This document shows, one piece after another, positions 5,956 through 13,665 of a stretch of DNA of 13,907 bases. Below the pieces are notes generated by a model. It saw nothing but the letters and a program-made list of their open reading frames with translations, made no database searches and was not told the DNA's origin. How positions within the stretch are numbered: the stretch's first letter is position 1; every line of letters begins with the position of its first letter. This stretch comes from Clostridiales bacterium UBA7011. Its GTDB lineage: Bacteria > Bacillota > Clostridia > Oscillospirales > Butyricicoccaceae. The position numbers and the translations under genes were made by a program. Location of the stretch: NCBI GenBank assembly GCA_002449635.1, contig DJXF01000052.1:332-14238 (forward strand), read 5' to 3'.

Positions 5956-8337
5956 ATGAATTGTTCAAAACTGATGGACAACATGGAGGTTTACCTGCGA
6001 AGCGACCTGCGCAAGGATCTTGACGAGGCCAATGCACAGGATCTGCATCATGCGCTGTCCAAGGCGATCATGGCTGAAATTGCGGAGCCGTGGAAGGACA
6101 GCCTGAATCTGCACCGCGCTGTGCGCCATGCGTATTACATGTCTGCGGAATTCCTGATTGGCCGCGCGATCTACAACAACCTGCTTTGCCTCGGCATTTA
6201 TGACGAGGTTGAGAAGCTGTTCAAGGAGCGCGGACTGGATCTGAGCTCGCTGGAAGAGGTGGAAGACGCATCGCTCGGCAACGGCGGTCTCGGCCGCCTG
6301 GCGGCATGTTTCCTGGATTCCGCTGCAACGCTCGACCTTCCGCTGGACGGCTACGGCATCCGTTACCGCTACGGTCTGTTTAAGCAGTATATTCAGGACG
6401 GCTTCCAGAAGGAAACCGCAGACGACTGGACACGCTACGGCGATCCGTGGAGCATCCGCTCGGATTCCGAGGCAGTTCTGGTCAAGTTTGCCGATCAGAC
6501 GGTCCGCGCGGTACCGTATGATATTCCGATCATCGGCTATGGCACGCGCAACATCGGCAACCTGCGTCTGTGGCAGTCCGAGCCGCTGTCCTCGTTTGAT
6601 TTCAACGAGTTCAACGAGCAGCACTATGATGCTTCTGTCCGCGAGAAGAACCGTGCCGAGGACATCTCCCGCGTTCTGTACCCGAACGATTCCACTGACG
6701 AGGGCAAGAAGCTGCGCCTGAAGCAGCAGTATTTCTTCTGCTCCGCATCGCTGCAGGACATCATCAAGAAGTACAAGGCAAACCACGGCAACGACTTCAC
6801 CCGTTTTGCCGAGTTCAATGCCATTCAGCTGAACGATACCCATCCGGTTATCTCCATTCCGGAGCTTGTCCGCCTGCTGACTACTTACGAGGGCATTGAG
6901 TTCCGTCAGGCGGTTGAGATTGCACAGAAGACCTTTGCTTACACCAACCACACCATTCTGCCGGAAGCACTGGAGAAGTGGAACAAGCACCTGCTGATCG
7001 CCGTTGTTCCGGAGATCTACGACATCATCGAGCGCATCAACAACATGTTCATTGATGAGCTGTACAAGCAGCAGTGCAATCCGGATTTCATTCAGAACGT
7101 TCAGATTATCAAGCATGACATGGTTCACATGGCGAATCTTGCGATGTATGGCTCCAGCTACGTCAATGGTGTTGCGGCAATCCATACCGAGATTCTGAAG
7201 AAGAACACGCTGAATTCGTTCTATCAGATCTGGCCGGAGCGCTTCCAGAACAAGACCAATGGCATTACACAGCGCCGCTGGCTGGCAATGAACAACCGCG
7301 AGCTGTCTGCCCTCATCACCCGCCTGCTCGGCTCGGATGCATGGGTCACCGACCTTTCTCAGCTGAAGAAGCTGGAGAAGTATGCGACCGACAAGGCGGT
7401 TCTCGACGAGTTCTGGAACATCAAGCACCTAAAGAAGCGTCAGCTCGGCATGTTCATGCTCAAGCACGACGGCACTGCGCCGATCAAGGGCTCGATTTAT
7501 GACATTCAGATCAAGCGTCTGCATGAGTATAAGCGCCAGTTCCTCAATGCACTGTCCATTCTGTACATTTACTTCGGCATCAAGGACGGTTCGATTCAGG
7601 ACTTCCATCCGACCACTTTCATCTTCGGTGCAAAGGCTGCCCCGGGCTATGCGCGTGCAAAGGGCATCATCAAGCTCATCAACGAGATCGCCCGTCTGAT
7701 CGAGAACGATGGTCAGGTGCGTGACAAGATCCGCGTTATTTTTGCTTCCAACTACAACGTATCCTATGCGGAGAAGCTGGTTGCAGCAGCAAACGTTTCC
7801 GAGCAGATTTCTACCGCCGGCACGGAGGCATCCGGCACCGGCAACATGAAGCTGATGCTCAACGGTGCGGTTACCCTCGGCACGCTGGACGGTGCGAATG
7901 TAGAGATCGCAGAAGAGGCCGGCATGGAGAACGAGTATATCTTTGGCGGCACGGTCGAAGAGATCGAACGCGAGGAGCACAACAATTACATCCCGTACAA
8001 CATCTACAACAACGATCCGAAGATCAAGCGCGTCATGGAAGCGCTGGTCGACGGTACGCTCAACGATGGCGGCACGGGCATTTTCCGCGAGCTGTATGAT
8101 TCCATCATCCACAAGGTTGACTGGGGTCAGAGCCATCCGGATAAGTACTTCCTCATGTACGATTTCCAGAGCTATATCGATACCAAGCTGCGTCTGAACC
8201 GCGATTACAGCGACAAGTACGCATTTGCCGAAAAGTGCTGGAGAAACATCTGCAATGCAGGCAAGTTCAGCTCTGACCGCACAATCAAGGACTATGCGGC
8301 CAACATCTGGCACATTGATCCGGTCGAGTTCGAATAA
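5956..8337 (+). CDS. glgP: Glycogen/maltodextrin phosphorylase (GT35 family)
   Basis: Cytoplasmic PLP enzyme that removes glucose-1-phosphate from the non-reducing ends of alpha-1,4-glucans using inorganic phosphate. At 793 aa it is near the family norm of about 800. Motifs: SLGNGGLGRLAACFLDS around 107-123, LNDTHP at 292-297, KNGITQRRW in mid-protein, IKRLHEYKRQ at 519-528, and the PLP signature EASGTGNMKLMLNGA at 624-638 with the PLP lysine Lys632, followed by TLDGANVEIAEEAG. The start at ATG 5956 was chosen because AAGGTGG lies 12 nt upstream and MNCSKLMDNMEVYLRSDLRK aligns with the usual N-terminal helix; ATG 5974 is possible but has no ribosome-binding site. Codons are strongly biased to AAG, GAG, AAC and CGC, which suggests high expression. 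It is transcribed alone, with its own promoter and terminator. No other glycogen gene is visible. Confidence 0.96.
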   Translation: MNCSKLMDNMEVYLRSDLRKDLDEANAQDLHHALSKAIMAEIAEPWKDSLNLHRAVRHAYYMSAEFLIGRAIYNNLLCLGIYDEVEKLFKERGLDLSSLEEVEDASLGNGGLGRLAACFLDSAATLDLPLDGYGIRYRYGLFKQYIQDGFQKETADDWTRYGDPWSIRSDSEAVLVKFADQTVRAVPYDIPIIGYGTRNIGNLRLWQSEPLSSFDFNEFNEQHYDASVREKNRAEDISRVLYPNDSTDEGKKLRLKQQYFFCSASLQDIIKKYKANHGNDFTRFAEFNAIQLNDTHPVISIPELVRLLTTYEGIEFRQAVEIAQKTFAYTNHTILPEALEKWNKHLLIAVVPEIYDIIERINNMFIDELYKQQCNPDFIQNVQIIKHDMVHMANLAMYGSSYVNGVAAIHTEILKKNTLNSFYQIWPERFQNKTNGITQRRWLAMNNRELSALITRLLGSDAWVTDLSQLKKLEKYATDKAVLDEFWNIKHLKKRQLGMFMLKHDGTAPIKGSIYDIQIKRLHEYKRQFLNALSILYIYFGIKDGSIQDFHPTTFIFGAKAAPGYARAKGIIKLINEIARLIENDGQVRDKIRVIFASNYNVSYAEKLVAAANVSEQISTAGTEASGTGNMKLMLNGAVTLGTLDGANVEIAEEAGMENEYIFGGTVEEIEREEHNNYIPYNIYNNDPKIKRVMEALVDGTLNDGGTGIFRELYDSIIHKVDWGQSHPDKYFLMYDFQSYIDTKLRLNRDYSDKYAFAEKCWRNICNAGKFSSDRTIKDYAANIWHIDPVEFE

Positions 8338-8366
8338 GCAGTTTCAGATATAATGTAAAAATGAGA

Positions 8367-8402
8367 AACCGGCGTTTCCTGTGCGGAGGCGCCGGTTTTT
8401 TC
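8367..8402 (+). terminator. Intrinsic terminator of glgP
   Basis: AACCGGCG (8367-8374) pairs with CGCCGGTT (8390-8397), helped by an inner CCT/AGG, and runs into TTTTTT (8396-8401). It begins about 30 bp after the stop codon. Confidence 0.9.
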
Positions 8403-8485
8403 TCGTGCGCCGGGGTTTCCAAAGAAAACAATACAAGGATAGACGCAGAAATGAGCGAAAAAATGTAAAAAATGACGAAAACCTC

Positions 8486-8514
8486 TCGAATTTTTCTTCG
8501 GGTTGCGATATAAT
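8486..8514 (+). promoter_or_regulatory. Probable ppk promoter
   Basis: A perfect -10 TATAAT (8509-8514) sits 17 bp from a poor -35 TCGAAT (8486-8491). The weak -35 suggests modest expression or dependence on an activator. The start site would be near 8520, where a perfect hairpin begins. Confidence 0.65.
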
Positions 8515-8519
8515 AAAAG

Positions 8520-8538
8520 GGGATTCCGTGCGAATCCC
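8520..8538 (+). promoter_or_regulatory. Perfect hairpin/inverted repeat at the ppk start site
   Basis: GGGATTC-CGTGC-GAATCCC is a 7-bp perfect inverted repeat with a 5-nt loop. It begins about 6 bp after the -10 box, so it is either an operator at +1 or a hairpin at the 5' end of the ppk mRNA. It lacks a T tract, so it is not a terminator. Confidence 0.55.
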
Positions 8539-8576
8539 ACCGGATGAAATTCGTCAGTAAAAGGAGGGCGGCTTAT

Positions 8577-10796
8577 ATGCTTCCCAAAGAATTGCTGGTC
8601 AACCGCGAGTTGAGCTGGCTGGAGTTTAACAAGAGAGTGCTTTCCGAGTCGCTGCGAAAGGATGTTCCTTTGTTCGAGCGCCTGAAATTTGCAGCCATTT
8701 ATTTTTCCAATTTGGATGAATTCTTTATGGTTCGGGTCGGTTCGCTGACCGACCAGAGCATTATGGATCCGGATAAGCTGGATGACAAGACCGGATGGAA
8801 TGCAGCGGAGCAGGTTCAGCACATGCTGGAGATGGTGCGTTCCTTTGAGCCGATGACAGAGGAGATGTATGCCTCACTGATTGTGGAGCTCAAGCAGCGC
8901 GGCATTGACATCATTCATTTTAAGAAAATCAGCAAGATGGATGAGATGATTGCGCAGAAATATTTTTCTGAGGAGATCAAGCCGCTGCTCTCGCCGCAGA
9001 TTGTTGACCGTCATCATCCGTTCCCGTTCCTTCGGAATAAAGAAAAATATGTTGTCACCTGCCACACCACGAAAAACGGCGGGGAACGGTTTGGGGTGAT
9101 CCCGATCGGGCATCTGCCGGATTATTTTGTCGTCAGCTTTGACGGCCGCACAAAGGTGTTCTTCACCTGCGACATCGTGGAGCATTTTATTTCCCAGCTG
9201 TACAGCAAGCAGAAAATTGTGGAAAAGACGACGATTCGCGTCACACGAAATGCGGATATCGCTGTGGATGAAGCGCTGCTCGATTATGATATGGATTTCC
9301 GCGGCGTCATGCAGGAGCTGCTGAAAAAGCGGCGCCGCCTGTTTGCGGTGCGGCTGCAGATGTCGCGCAAATCGGAAAAGGTACAGAAGTACCTGTGCGA
9401 TCATCTGGAAGTGACGGCAAAGGGTGTGTTTATCCAGAAAATTCCGCTGGATTTCAGCTTCGGCTTCTCCCTTCCGGGAAAAATCAAGGATGCGGACATG
9501 TCCCTGTTTTATCCGGAGCGCAAGCCGCAGGTTCCCGCGGTATATCATCAGAATATCCCGCTGCGGCAGCTTGCGGACCGGGAAATCCTGCTTGCGTATC
9601 CGTTCCACAGCTACACGCCGTTCCTCAATATGCTCTACGAGGCGGCGGATGATCCCGAGGTTGTTTCCATCAAGATCTCCCTGTACCGCCTTGCCGGTCA
9701 CAGCAAGGTTGTATCCGCTCTGTGCTATGCCGCCGACCGCGGCAAGGATGTCCTCTGTATGCTTGAGCTGCGCGCGCGTTTTGACGAGCAGAGCAACATT
9801 GATTATTCCGCGATTCTCGAAGAAGCCGGCTGCCGCGTCATTTACGGACTGAGCGACTACAAGGTACACGCGAAGCTGTGTCTGATTACGCGCAAAAACG
9901 CGGCCGGTGAGCTCAGCTACACCACGCAGGTCGGCACGGGCAACTACAATGAAAAGACCTCTGAGCAGTATACAGACCTGTGCTTCATCACCAAAGATCC
10001 GGCGGCGGGACGCGATGCGACAGAGGTGTTCAATAACCTGTCCATCGGCGAGACGACCGAGCACACGGAAGCGCTCTGGGTTGCACCGCATTGCTATCGC
10101 TCACATGTGCTGGAAATGCTGGACCGCGAGATTGAAGTACAGAAAAACGGCGGTCATGGCTATGTGGCGATGAAGATCAACTCGTTCAATGACATCGGCA
10201 TCATGGAAAAAATGGTGGAGGCGTCACAGGCGGGCGTGGAAATACATCTGTATATCCGCGGCATCTGCTGCCTGCGTCCGGGCATCGAGGGCAGTACGGA
10301 AAACATCTCCATTCGCGCGATTATCGGACGATATCTGGAGCATTCGCGCATTTTCGTCTTTGGCGAAGGCGAACGGCAGCGCATTTACCTCGGTTCGGGC
10401 GACCTGCTCAACCGCAATACGCAGCGCCGCGTTGAGATTTTTGCGGAACCGAAGTCACCGGAGATTCGGAAACAGCTGCTGTACATCATGGAAACGCTGG
10501 AAGCGGACAACAGCCAGTCGTGGAAAATGCTGCCTGACGGCACCTATGAGCGTATCGTCTGCGAAGAAGGTCAGCGTCCGGTCAACAGCCAGATGAGACT
10601 GTATGATTACTTCAATTCGGATACCGCCTCGGCTTCTGCGATTCCTCCCGAGACAAGCGGGCAGGAAACAGCGGGGGATCATCTGGCATCTGAGCCTGAA
10701 GCCGCAGTTATTTTGAAAGTGAAACCGGAGGTGCGTGCAGGGAGGCAAAAGAAAAGCTTTTTTCGTCGCCTCGCGCATGCGTTGTTCGGTAGATAA
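8577..10796 (+). CDS. ppk1: Polyphosphate kinase 1 with a charged C-terminal tail
   Basis: Reversibly builds polyphosphate from the gamma-phosphate of ATP. The 739-aa protein has the PPK1 layout: N domain with NRELSWLEFNKRVL (9-22) and SNLDEFFMVRVG, a head domain, then two phospholipase-D-like domains. The first has RARFDEQSNIDYSAILEEAG and KVHAKLCLITRK with the autophosphorylated histidine His431 (E. coli His435). The second has EHSRIFVF with His589 (E. coli His592), then YLGSGDLLNRNTQRRVEIF. At the position of E. coli His454 there is Gln451 (TTQVGTGNYNEKT). Residues from about 681 to the end form a tail: a Ser/Glu/Pro-rich linker, then RQKKSFFRRLAHALFGR, basic and amphipathic. ATG 8577 was chosen because AAGGAGGG lies 8 nt upstream; an upstream in-frame ATG (8544) lacks such a site. 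It is probably monocistronic. Confidence 0.96.
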   Translation: MLPKELLVNRELSWLEFNKRVLSESLRKDVPLFERLKFAAIYFSNLDEFFMVRVGSLTDQSIMDPDKLDDKTGWNAAEQVQHMLEMVRSFEPMTEEMYASLIVELKQRGIDIIHFKKISKMDEMIAQKYFSEEIKPLLSPQIVDRHHPFPFLRNKEKYVVTCHTTKNGGERFGVIPIGHLPDYFVVSFDGRTKVFFTCDIVEHFISQLYSKQKIVEKTTIRVTRNADIAVDEALLDYDMDFRGVMQELLKKRRRLFAVRLQMSRKSEKVQKYLCDHLEVTAKGVFIQKIPLDFSFGFSLPGKIKDADMSLFYPERKPQVPAVYHQNIPLRQLADREILLAYPFHSYTPFLNMLYEAADDPEVVSIKISLYRLAGHSKVVSALCYAADRGKDVLCMLELRARFDEQSNIDYSAILEEAGCRVIYGLSDYKVHAKLCLITRKNAAGELSYTTQVGTGNYNEKTSEQYTDLCFITKDPAAGRDATEVFNNLSIGETTEHTEALWVAPHCYRSHVLEMLDREIEVQKNGGHGYVAMKINSFNDIGIMEKMVEASQAGVEIHLYIRGICCLRPGIEGSTENISIRAIIGRYLEHSRIFVFGEGERQRIYLGSGDLLNRNTQRRVEIFAEPKSPEIRKQLLYIMETLEADNSQSWKMLPDGTYERIVCEEGQRPVNSQMRLYDYFNSDTASASAIPPETSGQETAGDHLASEPEAAVILKVKPEVRAGRQKKSFFRRLAHALFGR

Positions 10797-10841
10797 CGAA
10801 GGGATTTCCGCCGGTGATCCCAACGAAGAAGAAATATAATC

Positions 10842-10883
10842 AGCAGGGCGGCCGTTTTTCCGGGAGAGAACGGCCGTCCTGTT
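10842..10883 (+). terminator. Long hairpin after ppk, probable terminator
   Basis: A stem of 11 to 15 bp (GGGCGGCCGTT at 10846-10856 with AACGGCCGTCC at 10869-10879, one G-U pair, extendable outward) begins about 46 bp after the ppk stop. The downstream run TGTTCCGTTAT is poor in T, so it may be a weak terminator or a 3' stabilising hairpin. Confidence 0.6.
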
Positions 10884-10914
10884 CCGTTATAGGAAAATGT
10901 TTACACAACAGACC

Positions 10915-10942
10915 TTGACAGCGGGATATTACCTGATAGAAT
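10915..10942 (+). promoter_or_regulatory. Promoter of the WG-repeat/lipoprotein pair
   Basis: A perfect -35 TTGACA (10915-10920), 16-bp spacer and -10 TAGAAT (10937-10942, five of six). This is among the best promoters in the window. The leader is short (about 30 nt) and ends in AGGAGGG five nt before the ATG. Confidence 0.82.
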
Positions 10943-10980
10943 TATAGAATAATATCCAATGGTTCTTCAGGAGGGATCGT

Positions 10981-12441
10981 ATGAAAAAGCGGGTGGCGGG
11001 AATGGCCGTGATATCCGCGCTGGTTTGCGGCATGATTGCGATACAGGCACCGCAGCTTGCGTCGCAGCAGACAGGCTCTGCAGCCGAAACAGCAGCTGCA
11101 AAGCTGGAGCCTGATACGGAAAAGCTGACCTATGAAATAGAACAGCCGATTGGCACACTGCGCATGGGTGTCAAACTGGACCTCTTTACTCCTGCGACTG
11201 ATTATGGGCGGATTTTTCCCTATACCGCAAAAATAATCGGCTGGAAGCAGGACGGCACACCGGTCTATCGCTATGCGCTTGCTGATGAAGCGGGAGAATT
11301 GCTGACTGAACCGCTGTATTCCGCGGCAGAACGGCAGCCGTGCGGCGAGACCTTTGTCTGGCTGCTTACCGAGCGCATGGCAGACGGCAGCACCCGCAGC
11401 AGCTGTGCGGCGCAGGACGGCAGCTGGGTGCTCGGACCGTTCGCAGGGAGCATCACAGTGGAAGACGACTGTATTTTTGTGCACCGGTCGGGCAGTACGG
11501 TGTCAACCGTGTACCGTGCGGATGGCAGGATTTTCGGACAGGTAAACGGAACGGCTGCAAGCTGTTCAGACGGCATCATTGTGAGCCGCGCCGATTCGGA
11601 CAGCGGTACCATGTGGTATATCAGCAGCGCGGATACAACACAGCAGCTCGCCGCATTGCAGGCGGTGCAGGTGGGGGCATTTTCCGGCGGAAGCGCCACG
11701 GTCCAGCTGAGCGAAACCACTTGGGGATTTGTCGATGCGTCGGGCAAGGTGACGAAAACAGCAGCATCGTGGATGGACGAGACCTGCGGCGGTTATGCAT
11801 TGGCGAAGGATGCTGCCGGACATTTTGGCGTGCTCCGCGCCGACGGGGAGGAAATCGCAGCGTTTACATACGGAAAAGGTGTGCACTGCGGCGATGAGCT
11901 GCCGGTCTATCAGCTCTGGCAGTCGGAGCAGGAGTGTATCGTTCTCAATGCGCCGCGCGGGCAAAAGCTGCGGCTGCCGGATGATCTCCATGGACAGCAG
12001 CTGACTGCGCTGCCTGACAGTTATTTTGCCTACACCAATACAGAGGGCAATGTCGTTGTATTCGACGATCTGGAACATGTGGAGCTGAAGGGAGAAGCGG
12101 CCATTTATCCGCAGGGGAGCACGCACTTTATCGCCGCGCTCGCGGACGGCTATCAGATCTTCAATAAAGATGAGCGAAAAGTCGGCAAGCTGCATCACAG
12201 CTTGTACGCGGTGCCGCAGCAGCAAACGGCCGATCAGGATGATGTGTTCACGATCACTGACCCGGATACCGGACGGCAGGGCATCGCGGATGTACATGGA
12301 CATGTCGTGATAAAGCCGCTGTATGACAGCATTGTCAGTGCAGACGGCACGTATTTTGCGGCGATGCGCGGCGGCTGGTCGGGCATTGTGGACGCCGACG
12401 GCACATGGATTGTGCGCACGGCCCTGAACGGAGCGGAATGA
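10981..12441 (+). CDS. Secreted or membrane-anchored WG-repeat protein, function unknown
   Basis: A 486-aa protein whose function I do not recognise. MKKR followed by a hydrophobic stretch (about 6-22) is a signal peptide or anchor; no lipobox is present. Residues 30-55 look like a flexible Ala/Glu-rich spacer. The rest is built from degenerate WG (KWG-type) repeats, beta-rich units of about 40-55 residues with a W/F-G-[FVI]-x-D-x-x-G core: clearest are TWGFVDASGKV (247-257), HFGVLRADGEEI (281-292), RQGIADVHGHVVIKPLYDSI (432-451) and GWSGIVDADGTWIV (465-478), with weaker ones near 98-113 and 149-183. Seven cysteines (121, 142, 164, 195, 269, 303, 319) lie after the signal, unusual enough to suggest disulfides. 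It overlaps nothing and is followed 11 bp later by a lipoprotein gene. WG repeats are usually taken as binding surfaces, so a surface ligand- or partner-binding role is inferred. Confidence 0.8.
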   Translation: MKKRVAGMAVISALVCGMIAIQAPQLASQQTGSAAETAAAKLEPDTEKLTYEIEQPIGTLRMGVKLDLFTPATDYGRIFPYTAKIIGWKQDGTPVYRYALADEAGELLTEPLYSAAERQPCGETFVWLLTERMADGSTRSSCAAQDGSWVLGPFAGSITVEDDCIFVHRSGSTVSTVYRADGRIFGQVNGTAASCSDGIIVSRADSDSGTMWYISSADTTQQLAALQAVQVGAFSGGSATVQLSETTWGFVDASGKVTKTAASWMDETCGGYALAKDAAGHFGVLRADGEEIAAFTYGKGVHCGDELPVYQLWQSEQECIVLNAPRGQKLRLPDDLHGQQLTALPDSYFAYTNTEGNVVVFDDLEHVELKGEAAIYPQGSTHFIAALADGYQIFNKDERKVGKLHHSLYAVPQQQTADQDDVFTITDPDTGRQGIADVHGHVVIKPLYDSIVSADGTYFAAMRGGWSGIVDADGTWIVRTALNGAE

Positions 12442-12452
12442 GGAGAGAGAAA

Positions 12453-13349
12453 ATGAAGAAAAACAGAGTTCTGTCAGCCGTGCTGTGCGCCCTGCTGCTG
12501 ACGGGCTGTACCGTTTCGGCGCCGGGCAGGACGAATCAGGAGACACAGGACAAAACCATTTCCAAAATTTCTGCAGAAGATTTCACATCGTTTGGCGGCT
12601 GTGCCGCGCTGCGTCATGCAGGACAGCTGACAGCCGCGGCTGCAACCGGAAGTAAGGTTGAAAAAGCGGCGAATCGAATTTCTTTTTACGGGTCGAGCGA
12701 TGAGGCGTGGCAGCGCCTGATGCGCGGGGAACTGGATGTGGTGCTCGCCTACGCACCGGATGCGTCAACCGCACAGGCTTTGGAAAAACAGGGCATTTCC
12801 CCGAAGGTCGCGGGAACAGATGCGCTTGTGTTTCTGGCGGGCGGCACAGTGCAGCCGCAGTCGCTGACGAGAGCGCAGATTTCCGCGGCATATCGGAACG
12901 GCGGAACCGAGCAGTGGAAGGGCTATGCCGCTGCGCCCGGTTCGTCCGCGCGTCAGCTGTTTGCGGATCAGTTCGGCGGAGATGACATGGGAGTGACGGT
13001 TACAGAGGGAGAAACTGTCCTGACCGCGGCCTGTCCGCATACCGCCGGTTCGCTGTGCTGCACCACCTATCTCGCCCTGCGTGAAAGATCACAGCCGCAG
13101 GGCACAGCGCTGGTGGCGGTGGACGGGACTCTGCCGGAGGAGACAACGCTGCCTGAACCCGGGACGTCGGAAGAATCTGCATATCCGCTGCAGACAAACT
13201 ATTATATCGCCTGCCGCAGCGGGTTAGACAAGGATAATCCGGCAATGCTGTTTTACAACTGGCTGACATCGGAGAGCGGCAGAAACTGGCTGTATCAGGC
13301 GACGATTGGGACGGAAGCGGCAGCAGCAGGAGAAGCCGCTGCATCATAA
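12453..13349 (+). CDS. PstS-like substrate-binding lipoprotein, divergent
   Basis: A 298-aa lipoprotein: MKKNRVLSAVLCALLLTGC ends in a lipobox (LLTGC) with the lipid-modified Cys19. The mature part resembles the phosphate-binding (PstS-type) periplasmic-binding fold: ISFYGSSDEAWQRLMRGELD (76-95), DVVLAYAPD (95-103), GTDALVFLAG then SLTRAQISAAYRNGGTEQW (137-155, like the PstS SLT-x-Q-I-x-x-I/Y-x-G-x-x-x-W segment), APGSSARQLF (161-170, like SG-[ST]-R-x-x-F), and a C-terminal NPAMLFYNWLTSESGRNWL. The phosphate-contact loops are not classical, so the ligand is uncertain. The Ala-rich tail (GTEAAAAGEAAAS) is odd. ATG 12453 was chosen for AGGAGAG upstream and the complete lipobox signal. No ABC permease or ATPase follows, so it is an orphan binding protein or a sensor partner of the WG-repeat protein. 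Confidence 0.75.
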   Translation: MKKNRVLSAVLCALLLTGCTVSAPGRTNQETQDKTISKISAEDFTSFGGCAALRHAGQLTAAAATGSKVEKAANRISFYGSSDEAWQRLMRGELDVVLAYAPDASTAQALEKQGISPKVAGTDALVFLAGGTVQPQSLTRAQISAAYRNGGTEQWKGYAAAPGSSARQLFADQFGGDDMGVTVTEGETVLTAACPHTAGSLCCTTYLALRERSQPQGTALVAVDGTLPEETTLPEPGTSEESAYPLQTNYYIACRSGLDKDNPAMLFYNWLTSESGRNWLYQATIGTEAAAAGEAAAS

Positions 13350-13512
13350 CGGAGTTTCAAAGCAGGGGAGTTTCAGGGGAATCGCATCATTGCGCAGCGG
13401 TGTTTTCATCGGAGAACAGGCTTTTCCACCTGAAATGACCCTGCAATCTGCTTCTTTCGTGCGGATTTTCCTGTCGTTTTCTGAAAAAACAAGGGCTGCG
13501 GCAGAATTTTAG
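13350..13512 (+). other. Gap after the lipoprotein gene; no gene seen
   Basis: No reading frame with start, ribosome-binding site and plausible composition. It contains a 9-bp direct repeat GGAGTTTCA (13351-13359, 13367-13375) and a distant inverted pair TTTCAGG/CCTGAAA (13371-13377, 13430-13436). No convincing T-tailed terminator for the upstream pair is visible. Confidence 0.5.
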
Positions 13513-13541
13513 TTTACAAATGCCAAAGAACACGATATAAT
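13513..13541 (+). promoter_or_regulatory. Strong promoter of the ZIP transporter gene
   Basis: -35 TTTACA (13513-13518), 17-bp spacer, perfect -10 TATAAT (13536-13541). The start site is expected near 13548, giving a leader of about 118 nt. Confidence 0.82.
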
Positions 13542-13545
13542 GATT

Positions 13546-13665
13546 TAGGTATCTGAAAAAGGTACCTATTTTTGCGGAGCCTGTTAGCAAAAACTAACTT
13601 TGTCCGCAAATTTCCGGGCGGTGACGCACGGAGCGGGTCATCGTCCGTACAAGGGGGTTGGACGA
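13546..13665 (+). promoter_or_regulatory. Structured 5' leader of the ZIP gene, possible riboswitch or attenuator
   Basis: Four local structures fit in about 120 nt. (1) TAGGTA (13546-13551)/TACCTA (13563-13568) followed by TTTTT. (2) TTTGCGGA (13571-13578)/TCCGCAAA (13603-13610) enclosing GTTAG/CTAAC with a CAAAAA loop. (3) CGGTGAC (13619-13625)/GTCATCG (13637-13643), or alternatively ACGGA (13628-13632)/TCCGT (13644-13648). (4) TCGTCC (13641-13646)/GGACGA (13660-13665), ending at the base before the ATG, with AAGGGGG in its 13-nt loop. Helices 3 and 4 share bases and cannot coexist fully. I could not match it to a known riboswitch class, including the yybP-ykoY manganese type. Confidence 0.5.

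Noticed and set aside
5965..8313. Long open frames on the minus strand opposite glgP
   Set aside because: Shadows of glgP created by its strong codon bias; the encoded proteins have no recognisable motif and no ribosome-binding site.
8346..8354. TATAAT-like sequence just after the glgP stop codon
   Set aside because: It lies before the glgP terminator with no -35 at the right distance and no gene it could drive.
13351..13375. 9-bp direct repeat GGAGTTTCA with 16-bp period, considered as an attachment site or a CRISPR remnant
   Set aside because: Only two short copies, no spacers, no integrase and no tRNA nearby.
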